NCBI GenBank assembly: GCA_965211775.1
Contig: OZ242974.1
Span: 248,001 to 312,000, forward strand
Direction of reading: 5' to 3'
Length of the DNA stretch: 64,000 bases
Source: Thiodiazotropha sp040506975
GTDB taxonomy: Bacteria; Pseudomonadota; Gammaproteobacteria; Chromatiales; Chromatiaceae
Part shown: piece by piece, positions 24,493-33,087 of the stretch
How the letters are laid out: every line of letters begins with the position of its first letter
Position numbering within the stretch: position 1 is the stretch's first letter
Position numbers and translations under genes: made by a program
Notes under the pieces: generated by a model
Databases searched by the model: none
Told to the model about the DNA's origin: nothing
The model's input: only the letters and a program-made list of their open reading frames with translations

Positions 24493-27315
24493 TCAGGCAA
24501 AGTGGCGAGGTTCACCATCACCATCCACATTCTCGACACAGCGGCCGCAGAGCTGCGGGTGTTCCGCATTGGATCCCACATCCTCTCGATGGTGCCAGCA
24601 GCGGACACACTTTTCATGACTCGACGCGGCGATGCTTACGGCAAGTTTCAACTCCTCATCAACTACCGCATCCGCCGGCTTCTCCTCAAAACCGGATACC
24701 CGGGCACGGGAGGTGATCAGCACAAAGCGCAGCTCATCCTCGAGCTTGTCCAAATCCGCCTTCAGTTCGTTGGAACAGTAGATATCGACATCGGCATCGA
24801 GAGAAGAGTTGCCCGCGGCGCGAAACGACTCCATCGCCTTGCCCACACTCTCCCTGACCGCGATGACCCGGCGCCAATAGTCGCAATCGAAACGATCGTC
24901 GGCATCGAGGGGGAACAGGTCGCCATACCACTGTTCGAGGAAGACACTCTCACCACGTTCCCCCGGCATCGACTGCCAGATCTCGTCCGCGGTAAAACTC
25001 AGGATAGGCGCCAGCCAGCGGACCATCGCCTCGATGATGTGATACATGGCCGTCTGACAGGAGCGGCGCGGCAGGCTGTCCGCCTGGGTGGTGTACTGCC
25101 GGTCCTTGATGATATCAAGATAGAATCCGCCCAGCTCATTGACGCAGAAGTTGTGGATCTTCTGGTAGATGAGGTGAAACTGGTAGTTGGCGTAAGCGGC
25201 GACAATCTCCTGCTGCAGTTGCAGGGTACGATCCACCACCCAGCGGTCGAGCTCGATCATCTGCTGCGCTGCAACCTTGTTCTGCGCAGGATCGAAACCG
25301 TTGAGGTTGGATAACAGAAACCGCGCCGTGTTGCGGATACGCCGGTAGGCATCCGCGGTGCGTTTGAGGATCTCATCCGAGACGCTCATTTCATTGCGGT
25401 AGTCGGTTGCCGCCACCCAAAGACGGATGATGTCGGCACCCAGTGTCTTGAGCACCTTTTGCGGCGCCACCACATTGCCCAGTGACTTGGACATCTTGCG
25501 TCCTTCGGCATCCACGGTAAAACCATGGGTCAGCACTTCTTTATAGGGTGCGCAGTCATTCATGGCCACCGAACTCATGAGCGAGGATTGAAACCAACCA
25601 CGGTGCTGGTCGGAACCCTCAAGATAGAGATCGGCGGGAAAGTGCAGTCCCTCCCGCGCATCCAGTACGCAGTGGTGCGATACGCCGGAATCGAACCAGA
25701 CGTCGAGGGTATCGGTGACCTTTTCATAGGCCTCTGCCCGGTCACCCAACAGGGTCTCGGGGGAGAGTTTGAACCACGCCTCGAATCCCTCTTTCTCAAC
25801 CAATTTCGCGACCTGTTCGATCAACTCCGGGGTCTGCGGATGGAGTTCGCCATCCTGTTTGTTGATGAACAGCGTGATGGGAACGCCCCAGGTCCGCTGC
25901 CGGGAGATACACCAGTCGGGACGATTCTCCACCATGCCCTTTATCCGTGCATGCCCCCAGTCCGGCATCCATGTCACTTTGTCAATTTCGCGCAGGGCGG
26001 CCTGGCGCAAACCATTCTGATCCATGCCGATGAACCATTGCGGCGTGGCGCGGAAGATAATCGGCGTCTTGTGCCGCCAGCAGTGGGGATAGCTGTGGCG
26101 CAGCCGCTCCTCGTGCATCAGGGCGCCGCGCTGTTTCAGTACATCGATCACCTTCTCGTTGGCCGCCAGGACATGTTCACCGGCAAACAACTGTGTACCC
26201 TCCACGAAGCAGCCATTGCCCCCCACCGGGTTGTCCACCGGCAGATCGTAGCGAACGCCCACCATATAGTCTTCCAGGCCGTGGCCGGGGGCAGTATGTA
26301 CCGCACCTGTACCGGCCTCAAGGGTGACATGCTCGCCCAGTATCACCGGTACCCGTCGATCGTAGAAGGGGTGCTGCAGCTTCAAACCCTCGAATGCTTC
26401 ACCCTTGGCATAACCCACCACCCGATAGTGCTCCACGCCATACCTATCCATGACATCCTTGAGCATCGCCTCGGCGATCACTATCCGTTCCTTACCGTGC
26501 CTGCCCTGGAACTCCACCAAGGCGTATTCGAGTGAGGGATTCAACGCCACTGCCTGGTTGGCGGGCAGGGTCCAGGGTGTGGTGGTCCAGATCACCATCG
26601 AGATCGGCCCCTCGCCACACCCCTCGGGATTGTGGTGACAACGGGAGACCAGGTCAGTTTCATCGACGACGTAGAAGCGCACATCGATGGCGAAAGAGTC
26701 CTTATCCTGATACTCCACCTCGGCCTCGGCCAGCGCGGAACCGCAATCGGTACACCAGTGAACCGGTTTATAGCCCTTCTGTGCATGGTTGTTGGCGACG
26801 ATCCTGCCGAGGGAACGGATGATGTCGGCCTCGAATTGATGATCCATGGTCAGATAGGGATTGTCCCAGTCACCCAACACCCCGAGACGTTTGAAGTCCT
26901 CCCGCTGCCCCTCTACCTGCTTGGCGGCATACTCACGACACGCCTTACGGAATTGCCCTGTGGTCACCTTCTTGCCGGGTTTGCCGATCTTCTTCTCCAC
27001 CTGCAACTCAATCGGCAATCCATGACAGTCCCAACCCGGTACATAGGGGGCATCGTAACCGTCCAGGGTACGGCTTTTTACAATCACATCCTTGAGAATC
27101 TTGTTGACTGCGTGGCCGATATGGATCTCTCCGTTGGCATAGGGCGGTCCATCGTGAAGGATAAAACTGGGCCGGCCGGCGCTGACTTCGCGAATCCGAT
27201 TATAGAGCTCTTTCTGCTGCCACTTTTTCAGCATTTCCGGCTCACGTTGAGCCAGATTGCCTCGCATCGGGAAATCGGTTTTTGGGAGATTGAGGGTTTG
27301 CTTGTAATCGCTCAC
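24493..27315 (-). CDS. ileS: Isoleucyl-tRNA synthetase
   Basis: A class Ia synthetase of about 940 residues charging tRNA-Ile, with an editing domain that clears Val-tRNA. It has the HIGH motif (GEIHIGHAV), the CP1 editing domain with TWTTPWTLPAN-type sequence (here WTTTPWTLPANQAVALN), the KMSKS motif (GRKMSKSLGN) and a C-terminal zinc finger (CVRCWHHR ... CGRCVENV). I prefer GTG 27315 because SDYKQTLNLPKTDFPMRG matches family starts; an ATG 48 bp upstream (27363) also opens the frame. It overlaps no neighbour and is cotranscribed with lspA. Confidence 0.97.
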   Translation of the reverse strand: MSDYKQTLNLPKTDFPMRGNLAQREPEMLKKWQQKELYNRIREVSAGRPSFILHDGPPYANGEIHIGHAVNKILKDVIVKSRTLDGYDAPYVPGWDCHGLPIELQVEKKIGKPGKKVTTGQFRKACREYAAKQVEGQREDFKRLGVLGDWDNPYLTMDHQFEADIIRSLGRIVANNHAQKGYKPVHWCTDCGSALAEAEVEYQDKDSFAIDVRFYVVDETDLVSRCHHNPEGCGEGPISMVIWTTTPWTLPANQAVALNPSLEYALVEFQGRHGKERIVIAEAMLKDVMDRYGVEHYRVVGYAKGEAFEGLKLQHPFYDRRVPVILGEHVTLEAGTGAVHTAPGHGLEDYMVGVRYDLPVDNPVGGNGCFVEGTQLFAGEHVLAANEKVIDVLKQRGALMHEERLRHSYPHCWRHKTPIIFRATPQWFIGMDQNGLRQAALREIDKVTWMPDWGHARIKGMVENRPDWCISRQRTWGVPITLFINKQDGELHPQTPELIEQVAKLVEKEGFEAWFKLSPETLLGDRAEAYEKVTDTLDVWFDSGVSHHCVLDAREGLHFPADLYLEGSDQHRGWFQSSLMSSVAMNDCAPYKEVLTHGFTVDAEGRKMSKSLGNVVAPQKVLKTLGADIIRLWVAATDYRNEMSVSDEILKRTADAYRRIRNTARFLLSNLNGFDPAQNKVAAQQMIELDRWVVDRTLQLQQEIVAAYANYQFHLIYQKIHNFCVNELGGFYLDIIKDRQYTTQADSLPRRSCQTAMYHIIEAMVRWLAPILSFTADEIWQSMPGERGESVFLEQWYGDLFPLDADDRFDCDYWRRVIAVRESVGKAMESFRAAGNSSLDADVDIYCSNELKADLDKLEDELRFVLITSRARVSGFEEKPADAVVDEELKLAVSIAASSHEKCVRCWHHREDVGSNAEHPQLCGRCVENVDGDGEPRHFA

Positions 27316-27447
27316 TGCCGGCTGCCTGTTGTGGGTGCGAAAAAATAGCGTATTGAAACTCAAAATCGCGCCTGGCGCAAAATTTCCCGGCTCAACTACA
27401 ACTGTTTCTGTCCGGTTAGCACTTCAACCTTTGCGGACTCCAGCTGT

Positions 27448-27527
27448 TTGTCTTTCACAATAGCGGCAGGTAAACCGCGTAAGGCCGGTCAACACAGGAA
27501 TGTGCTGTCGGGGCGTTGAAGAAAGAG
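27448..27527. repeat. Folded intergenic repeat, copy 2
   Basis: This 80-nt segment aligns without gaps to 23881-23960 (16 mismatches by eye). It keeps the outer TTGTCTTTC / GAAAGA pairing, the GCGG/CCGC hairpin and the CACA-GGAA-TGTG hairpin, although the loop sequences changed. It sits in the 380-bp gap between ribF and ileS, which have the same direction, so it would lie inside or at the start of an ileS transcript. The extended 20-bp arms of copy 1 are not conserved. The rest of the gap shows no gene. Confidence 0.72.
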
Positions 27528-27693
27528 AAGCATCTGGCACCGGCTGTCGAAGTGACACACGCTGAAGATATGCTTGGGTGTTAGTTTACAGTAGAAACGG
27601 ATGGAATCGTCACTGAAAACAGCCGATTCATGCCAAAACAACCAAATGCCCGTCACAGTTGCATGCATCCACCGTGTTAACCACCGGTACCGC

Positions 27694-28635
27694 TCATGGA
27701 TTGTCGGCCACAGCCAATATCTCTCTGGCCCGTTCCGCATCCCGCCATATCTGCTGCCGTAGCGACTCGAAGGATTCAAATCGTTGTTCATCCCTCAGTT
27801 TTTGCACAAACTCCACGCTGACGTGTTCGCCATAGACATCCTGATTGAAATCGAACAGATGCACTTCCAACAGATAGCGGTTATCCCCTTCCACCATGGG
27901 CCGATTGCCGATATTCGCCACACCTGGCAGACCCATGTCGCCCAGCCCCCCAACTTTAACCGCATAGACTCCATGCAATGGACTCACCAGGCGATGCATG
28001 TTGATATTCATGGTGGGAAAACCGATTGTGCGCCCCCGCTTGTTTCCATGCGCCACCCGCCCGCATAGCCGGTAGGGTCTCCCCAGGCACTGGGCGGCAC
28101 CGTTCAGGTCGCCGAGGGTGAGAAGTTCTCTGATCCGGGTACTGCTGACACGATCCGCATCCACTTTATAGGTGTTCATGTTCTCAACTTCGAATCCATG
28201 CTCCTTCCCCATCCTCCGTAAAAGGTCGAAATCCCCCTCGCGGCCCCGACCAAAACGGAAATCGTCACCGACCGAGAGAAAACGCGTCCCCAATCCCTCC
28301 ACCAGCAACTCCCTGACAAAGGCCTCAGCCGGCATGGCCGCCAATCGCTTGTTGAACTCCAGCACCACCACACGCTGCACGCCGGTCTCCTGAATCGCCT
28401 GCAGCTTTTCGCGCATGCGTGTAAGCCTGGCCGGCGCGGAGGCTGCCTGAAAAAACTCACGGGGCTGGGGCTCGAATGTGACGACCGTGGTGGGCAGATC
28501 CAGGTCCGCCCCCATTTCCATAAGGTGGCGGAAGACCGATTGATGGCCCAGGTGAACACCATCGAAATTACCGATAGTGGCGACACAGCCATGATGATCA
28601 GGTTTCAGATTGTGAAGTCCACGAACTAATTGCAT
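27694..28635 (-). CDS. ribF: Bifunctional riboflavin kinase / FAD synthetase
   Basis: RibF converts riboflavin to FMN and then FAD. The 313-residue product has the N-terminal adenylyltransferase with GNFDGVHLGHQ (residues ~22-32) and VGDDFRFGRGREGDF (~120), and the C-terminal kinase with GRVAHGNKRGRTIGFPTMNI (about 185-204) and a YGEHVSVEFVQKLRDE tail. It lies upstream of ileS and downstream of murJ, as in many gammaproteobacteria. It starts at ATG 28635. Confidence 0.97.
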   Translation of the reverse strand: MQLVRGLHNLKPDHHGCVATIGNFDGVHLGHQSVFRHLMEMGADLDLPTTVVTFEPQPREFFQAASAPARLTRMREKLQAIQETGVQRVVVLEFNKRLAAMPAEAFVRELLVEGLGTRFLSVGDDFRFGRGREGDFDLLRRMGKEHGFEVENMNTYKVDADRVSSTRIRELLTLGDLNGAAQCLGRPYRLCGRVAHGNKRGRTIGFPTMNINMHRLVSPLHGVYAVKVGGLGDMGLPGVANIGNRPMVEGDNRYLLEVHLFDFNQDVYGEHVSVEFVQKLRDEQRFESFESLRQQIWRDAERAREILAVADNP

Positions 28636-28797
28636 TGATTAACCGCCCAAACTCGAGCGGTCAATTATAGGGCCTGTAGAGAAATTGGGCATCCCCGATT
28701 GGAAAAATGCTCATGCCGCATATCGCGGGTGTAATTACAGCTGTTAAAAAACGCCTGCCAGGACAACTGATTGCCCTGACAGACAACACGCACCCAT

Positions 28798-28995
28798 TCA
28801 TCTGCTCTCAGGTGTCTGACCAACACGCTTCTCGGCGTAGCGATCATGATTGAACACCATGTCTCCACCAGGTGCGCCCTGATGACAAGCGACACAGCCC
28901 TTTGCCATCCCTTTTCCAACGCATCCCGCCAGGCTGACACCTTTGGGATTCTTTAACACCGATCCGTGCGGGGCGTACTCGGCCCAAAACCGGTC
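28798..28995 (-). pseudogene. Remnant of a cytochrome P460-type c-haem protein (C-terminal end)
   Basis: A reading frame of about 65 codons on the minus strand ends at TGA 28798-28800. It contains RFWAEYAPHGSV, GMAKGCVACHQG (a CXXCH c-haem motif, CVACH) and GGDMVF. A CXXCH near the end followed by D-VF is the layout of cytochrome P460 C-termini. There is no N-terminal half and no start: a TAG lies in frame at 28996-28998 just upstream. The surrounding 496-bp gap between ribF and murJ shows nothing else. A decayed gene fragment is the simplest reading. Confidence 0.6.
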
Positions 28996-29131
28996 CTAGG
29001 GCCTGTTAATACTGATCTATACGCGAGAGAGAGGTCTATAGATTCAATTTCTGAACCTGATTTAAAACGGTTCCCCGAATAACTCGTTTGGTTGAAAACT
29101 GATAGCTGAGCGGAATAAGCAATATCAGGCT

Positions 29132-30643
29132 CTATCGTTTTACACTGCGGAAATGGCCGGGACGGGCACCAAGCAGAAACAGTGTCAGAAAGTAGACCAT
29201 GACGGCTGAAGCAATCAGTCCGGCCAGCCACCATACCCTTGAAGTACCGGAACCCGCCAGCCATTCGCTGAGATCCCCCGCTCCCCACCAGATAAAGAGC
29301 CCCATGGCCGATGAGGCCAACAGGGTTCGCAATAGCAATGCCGCCCAACCCGCCGTTGGGGAATAGATCCGTCCTTTTATCAGCGCCCGAAAGAGCAGAT
29401 AGGCGTTCAATCCGGAAGAGATTGTGGTCGCCAATGCCAATCCGGCATGGGCCAGGGGGAATACCAGTATGATATTCAACACCATATTCACGCTCATGGC
29501 GATTACACCGATCCGCACCGGTGTCCTGGTATCCTGGCGGCCATAAAAGCCGGGGGCGAGGACTTTGATCAACATGATCGCCATCAATCCCGGGGCATAG
29601 GCCATCAGACTCTTTGTCGCCATCTCCACATCGTGATGATCGAAGGCATCGGAAAAGAAGAGTGTGGCCAGCATCGGTCCCGCCAGTAGAAACAGACCTA
29701 CCGCGGCCGGGAGCCCGAACAGGATATTCAGTCGCAAAGCCCAATCAAGGGTGCGGGAGAAGGCCTGTGGCGAGTTTTCGGCATGCCGTCGTGAAAGAGT
29801 GGGCAGAATAACCGTACCCAGGGCCACGCCCAGCACCCCCACGGGAAACTCCATCAAACGATCCGAATAGTAGAGCCAAGAGATACTACCGCTGACGAGA
29901 AAGGATGCAATCAGGGTGTCGAGCAACAGGTTGATCTGACTGACAGAGACACCGAACAGTGCAGGTATCATCAGACGCATGACACGCACCACACCCGGGT
30001 CCTTGAATGCCACTCTGGGTCTCGGAAACAGCTTAACCCGCCAGAGGAACGGCAACTGAAACATAAACTGTACGACCCCCGCTACCAGCACCCCCCAGGC
30101 CAGCGCCACAATCGGCCTCTCCATCATAGGGGAAAGCCAGATGGCACACCCTATCAGGGAGAGGTTCAACAACACCGGCGTGAAGGCCGGCACCCAGAAG
30201 CGGTTATAGGTATTGAGAATACTGCCGGCGAAGGCGGTCATGGTGATAAAGAAGAGATAGGGGAAGGTCAGGGTGAGCATCTCCACAGTCAGCTCATATT
30301 TACCCTCACTCTCATTCCAGAATCCCGGCGCGAATATCATTACCAGGATAGGTGCCGCGACCACCCCAACCAGGGATACCAGCAGAACAACCAGCCCCAG
30401 TGAGCCCGCCATATGATCGGTGAACGTCTGAAGCTCCAGCTTGTTCCGCTTGGTCCGGTATTCGGTCAGTATGGGCACGAACGCCACTGAAAAAGAACCT
30501 TCCGCAAACAGCCTGCGCAGGAAATTGGGGATTTTAAAGGCGACAAAGAAAGCATCGGTGGCTGCACTGGCGCCGAACCAATGGGCGAACACCAGGTCCC
30601 GTACGAACCCGAGTATACGTGACAGCATCGTGTGGCTGCCCAC
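29132..30643 (-). CDS. murJ: Lipid II flippase MurJ
   Basis: MurJ (MviN) is the polytopic MOP-superfamily protein that flips lipid II across the inner membrane for peptidoglycan synthesis. About 503 residues with 13-14 hydrophobic segments; typical pieces are SRILGFVRDLVFAHWFG, FFVAFKIPNFLRRLFAEGSF and GPMLATLFF. The only in-frame start codon near the expected position is GTG 30643; most relatives have 10-15 more residues, and upstream codons here (ASFFRAFTAVGSHTM) look native but lack a standard start. Initiation may therefore use an unusual codon, or the N-terminus is slightly shortened. It is divergent from rpsT. Confidence 0.93.
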   Translation of the reverse strand: MGSHTMLSRILGFVRDLVFAHWFGASAATDAFFVAFKIPNFLRRLFAEGSFSVAFVPILTEYRTKRNKLELQTFTDHMAGSLGLVVLLVSLVGVVAAPILVMIFAPGFWNESEGKYELTVEMLTLTFPYLFFITMTAFAGSILNTYNRFWVPAFTPVLLNLSLIGCAIWLSPMMERPIVALAWGVLVAGVVQFMFQLPFLWRVKLFPRPRVAFKDPGVVRVMRLMIPALFGVSVSQINLLLDTLIASFLVSGSISWLYYSDRLMEFPVGVLGVALGTVILPTLSRRHAENSPQAFSRTLDWALRLNILFGLPAAVGLFLLAGPMLATLFFSDAFDHHDVEMATKSLMAYAPGLMAIMLIKVLAPGFYGRQDTRTPVRIGVIAMSVNMVLNIILVFPLAHAGLALATTISSGLNAYLLFRALIKGRIYSPTAGWAALLLRTLLASSAMGLFIWWGAGDLSEWLAGSGTSRVWWLAGLIASAVMVYFLTLFLLGARPGHFRSVKR

Positions 30644-30841
30644 TGCGGTAAAGGCGCGAAAAAACGAGGCCAGGATAGGGTCCTTCTAAATTGTGTGAAA
30701 GAAACGATTCGCCTATCTGCGGAGCAAATCGGTTTCAACCCCCCGGCGAACACCAGCGCGCCTCACCGAGAGGGCAATCCGGATGCCTGAATGCACCCGC
30801 AGAGGCGACCATACCAGCAGAACAGTAAAGGATCAAAGATG

Positions 30842-30870
30842 TTGACACGGTGGAGAATATTAGGGAGAAT
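30842..30870 (+). promoter_or_regulatory. Promoter of rpsT
   Basis: A perfect TTGACA (30842-30847) and GAGAAT (30865-30870) with 17-bp spacing lie about 40 bp upstream of the rpsT start. The discriminator that follows is C-rich (TCGCCCCC), a feature of promoters under stringent control. Confidence 0.55.
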
Positions 30871-30911
30871 TCGCCCCCTTTAAAAAGCTAGTTTCATCCC
30901 AGGAGAGAACC

Positions 30912-31172
30912 TTGGCCAACTCAGCCCAAGCACGAAAACGCGCCCGCCAGGCCGACAAAAGGCGTAGCCGGAACCAGGCTCAGCGCAGCGAAATGCGTAC
31001 CCATATCAAGCGGGTACTCAAACAGATCGCAGCGGGATCCAAAGAGGGCGCCGAAGAGGCCTACAAACAGGCCGTACCGGCGATCGACAGCGCTGTCAGC
31101 AAAGGTCTGGTCCACAAAAACAAGGCAGCACGCCATAAAAGCCGCCTGAATGTCCAGATCAAGGCCATGTGA
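30912..31172 (+). CDS. rpsT: 30S ribosomal protein S20
   Basis: S20 is a primary 16S rRNA-binding protein of the 30S body. The 86-residue product is highly basic (ANSAQARKRARQADKRRS) and of normal length. The start codon is TTG at 30912, behind AGGAGAG; E. coli rpsT also starts with TTG (UUG), where it takes part in autogenous control, so the codon is probably meaningful. It is divergent from murJ and followed by a terminator. Confidence 0.97.
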   Translation: MANSAQARKRARQADKRRSRNQAQRSEMRTHIKRVLKQIAAGSKEGAEEAYKQAVPAIDSAVSKGLVHKNKAARHKSRLNVQIKAM

Positions 31173-31188
31173 ACAATCGCTGAATCGG

Positions 31189-31220
31189 AAAAAACCGGCC
31201 GGTGGCCGGGTTTTTTTTTG
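31189..31220 (+). terminator. Rho-independent terminator of rpsT
   Basis: CCGGCC (31195-31200) pairs with GGCCGG (31204-31209), with a GGT loop, and is followed by ten T residues. The A-run on the left suggests it also serves transcripts from the other strand. Confidence 0.9.
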
Positions 31221-31565
31221 CCTGGTATATCGGCTCCCGCCGGGTGCGGAATCGATTGCTACTCTACCCCTCTATGCCGATCCAGCAACAACAAGCCAAT
31301 TACACCGCAACCCAATAACCAGAACGCGCCAGGCAGAGGTACGGGCGCCACGAGGTCATCGCCAGTGAAGTCCTGGGTCCAGTAGGCGTGTAGCGGAAAG
31401 GGTATCTCACCGTGATCCCCCAAGATAGGGGTTGTATCGCCCGGCTCCCAGAAATAGCCGACCCCGATTTCGTCAAACAGGACGCTGAGTATGTTTTCCC
31501 GATGGCCGTGGCTGCCCATCCAGCCACCGTCTCTCTGGTGATTGGTGGTTTGCCTCATAAAGTTA

Positions 31566-32594
31566 CCTGATTACCCCTAAACCTCAGCCATTCTCAAGAG
31601 GCGATATGGCATAGGTGGAGTGCGAAGAGCGGCAAAAAGCAATCGTTCAATCATGGCGGGTAAATCGAAACGGCGGTTAAACCGATATTCGAACTCAGCA
31701 AGATAACGCGACACATGTTTATCTCGAATCGCATGAAAAGTACCCAACAGACTGTTTTTGACATTACCCAACATCGTGTTTACCCATTTGAAGCACGAAT
31801 ACTGGACACTTTGGCGCCCACCACCCGTCACCATGGGGTTATGATGGCAATCAGCGGTTGTCACGCCACTAAAGCACCAAAGCCCATCGGTAAAGACTTC
31901 GCTGCCAGGCATCAAGCAGGAGCGGGCGTAGCGGGCGATTTCACGTTTGCGGAAGCCCCTTACACGACGCAGTTGAATTTTCATGGGCCTGCCGTCCCGC
32001 GTCGTCTCAACAGCAGCTACGAAAGGGATTTTGTTGCGCGACCCACGACCACGCTTACCGGCTTGCTCGCCTCCGAGATAAGCATCATCCAATTCGATGC
32101 GACCGGCCAGTTTTTTTCCACGCTCACGTTCCATCATCACCTGCATCAACTTATGCTTGAGTCGCCAGGCCGTATTGTAGTTCACCCCGATTTCGCGGGA
32201 AAGTTGCAGCGCCGAGATACTTTTCTTGCGTTGGGTCAACAGATAGATCGCAAGAAACCACGTTCTCAGCGGCAGCTTGGTGCCATGGAAGATGCTGCCG
32301 GCGGTCAGGGAAGTCTGATGATGGCACTTGTGACATTGATATATCTGACGCTTTTTGAGTTCACAGCCTGTTGTGTTGCCGCACTCAGGGCAGACATAGC
32401 CCGTCGGCCAGCGCAAATCATACAATGCCTGTCGACACTGATCCTCGGTCCCATATTGTTCCAGAAAATCGTGCAAACCAAGACCTTTTTGAAATTGAAT
32501 AGTATTTCTCGGCATGATGAAATCCTCTTTTATTCAGTAGGTTCCATTATGCTTGCACCACAGGCTCAATAGCTGAGCCTCATGAGTAATCAGG
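31566..32594 (-). mobile_element. IS1595-family insertion sequence, copy 3
   Basis: The element is 1029 bp, inverted relative to copies 1 and 2, and flanked by the exact 8-bp duplication TAAAGTTA at 31558-31565 and 32595-32602. It splits the CAP-domain gene. The target resembles that of copy 1 (AAAGTTTA), which suggests a preference for AAAGTT-like sites. Confidence 0.96.
31577..32515 (-). CDS. IS1595-family transposase (copy 3)
   Basis: An intact 312-residue transposase with the zinc ribbon, ELDDAYLGGE and YRFNRRF motifs of the other two copies. At the variable sites it has FHGTKL (like copy 2) and GVTTAD (like copy 1), so the three copies form a set of very recent relatives without one obvious parent. 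Confidence 0.95.
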   Translation of the reverse strand: MPRNTIQFQKGLGLHDFLEQYGTEDQCRQALYDLRWPTGYVCPECGNTTGCELKKRQIYQCHKCHHQTSLTAGSIFHGTKLPLRTWFLAIYLLTQRKKSISALQLSREIGVNYNTAWRLKHKLMQVMMERERGKKLAGRIELDDAYLGGEQAGKRGRGSRNKIPFVAAVETTRDGRPMKIQLRRVRGFRKREIARYARSCLMPGSEVFTDGLWCFSGVTTADCHHNPMVTGGGRQSVQYSCFKWVNTMLGNVKNSLLGTFHAIRDKHVSRYLAEFEYRFNRRFDLPAMIERLLFAALRTPPMPYRLLRMAEV

Positions 32595-33087
32595 TAAAGT
32601 TATGCCAGGCATTCCACCCATCACCTGAGACTCCCATGCCCACATCGTCCCAACTGATCCAACTCTCCTGTGAGTTGGCAAAAAAGAATGCGTTCAGCTC
32701 ATCCAGCTCGGCTGTGCCGTACATGACGCTCCGCGCGGCATCCAACGGTTGCATCTCAACGGCGGGCGGGGAGGTGCGTCCATGTCCCCCAGCGATATTC
32801 TCACCACTGTATGTCCAGCCGATATGGCCGGCCTCCCTGATACGATCGACAAAGGTGGCGCCATTGCCGCCTGCCAGTGTTGTATGGCTGAAGAAGTTAT
32901 TGTCGGCCATTGATTGTGAGTGGCCCAGCGCCGAAGCATGGAGTTGTTCATTCTGAATCAGGTGAGGCAGATTGTTGATCGATCGCTGCTGGTTGACCAG
33001 GTCATATACAGCCACCTCCCGAGGTGACCAAACCGCAGCAAAGGAGCCGATCGGCATGGCAAGCCCTGTAATTAAGGACAAGCCTAA

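Noticed and set aside
24445..26535. Long open frames on the plus strand opposite ileS
   Set aside because: They overlap the well-supported ileS completely and look like shadows of its codon structure.
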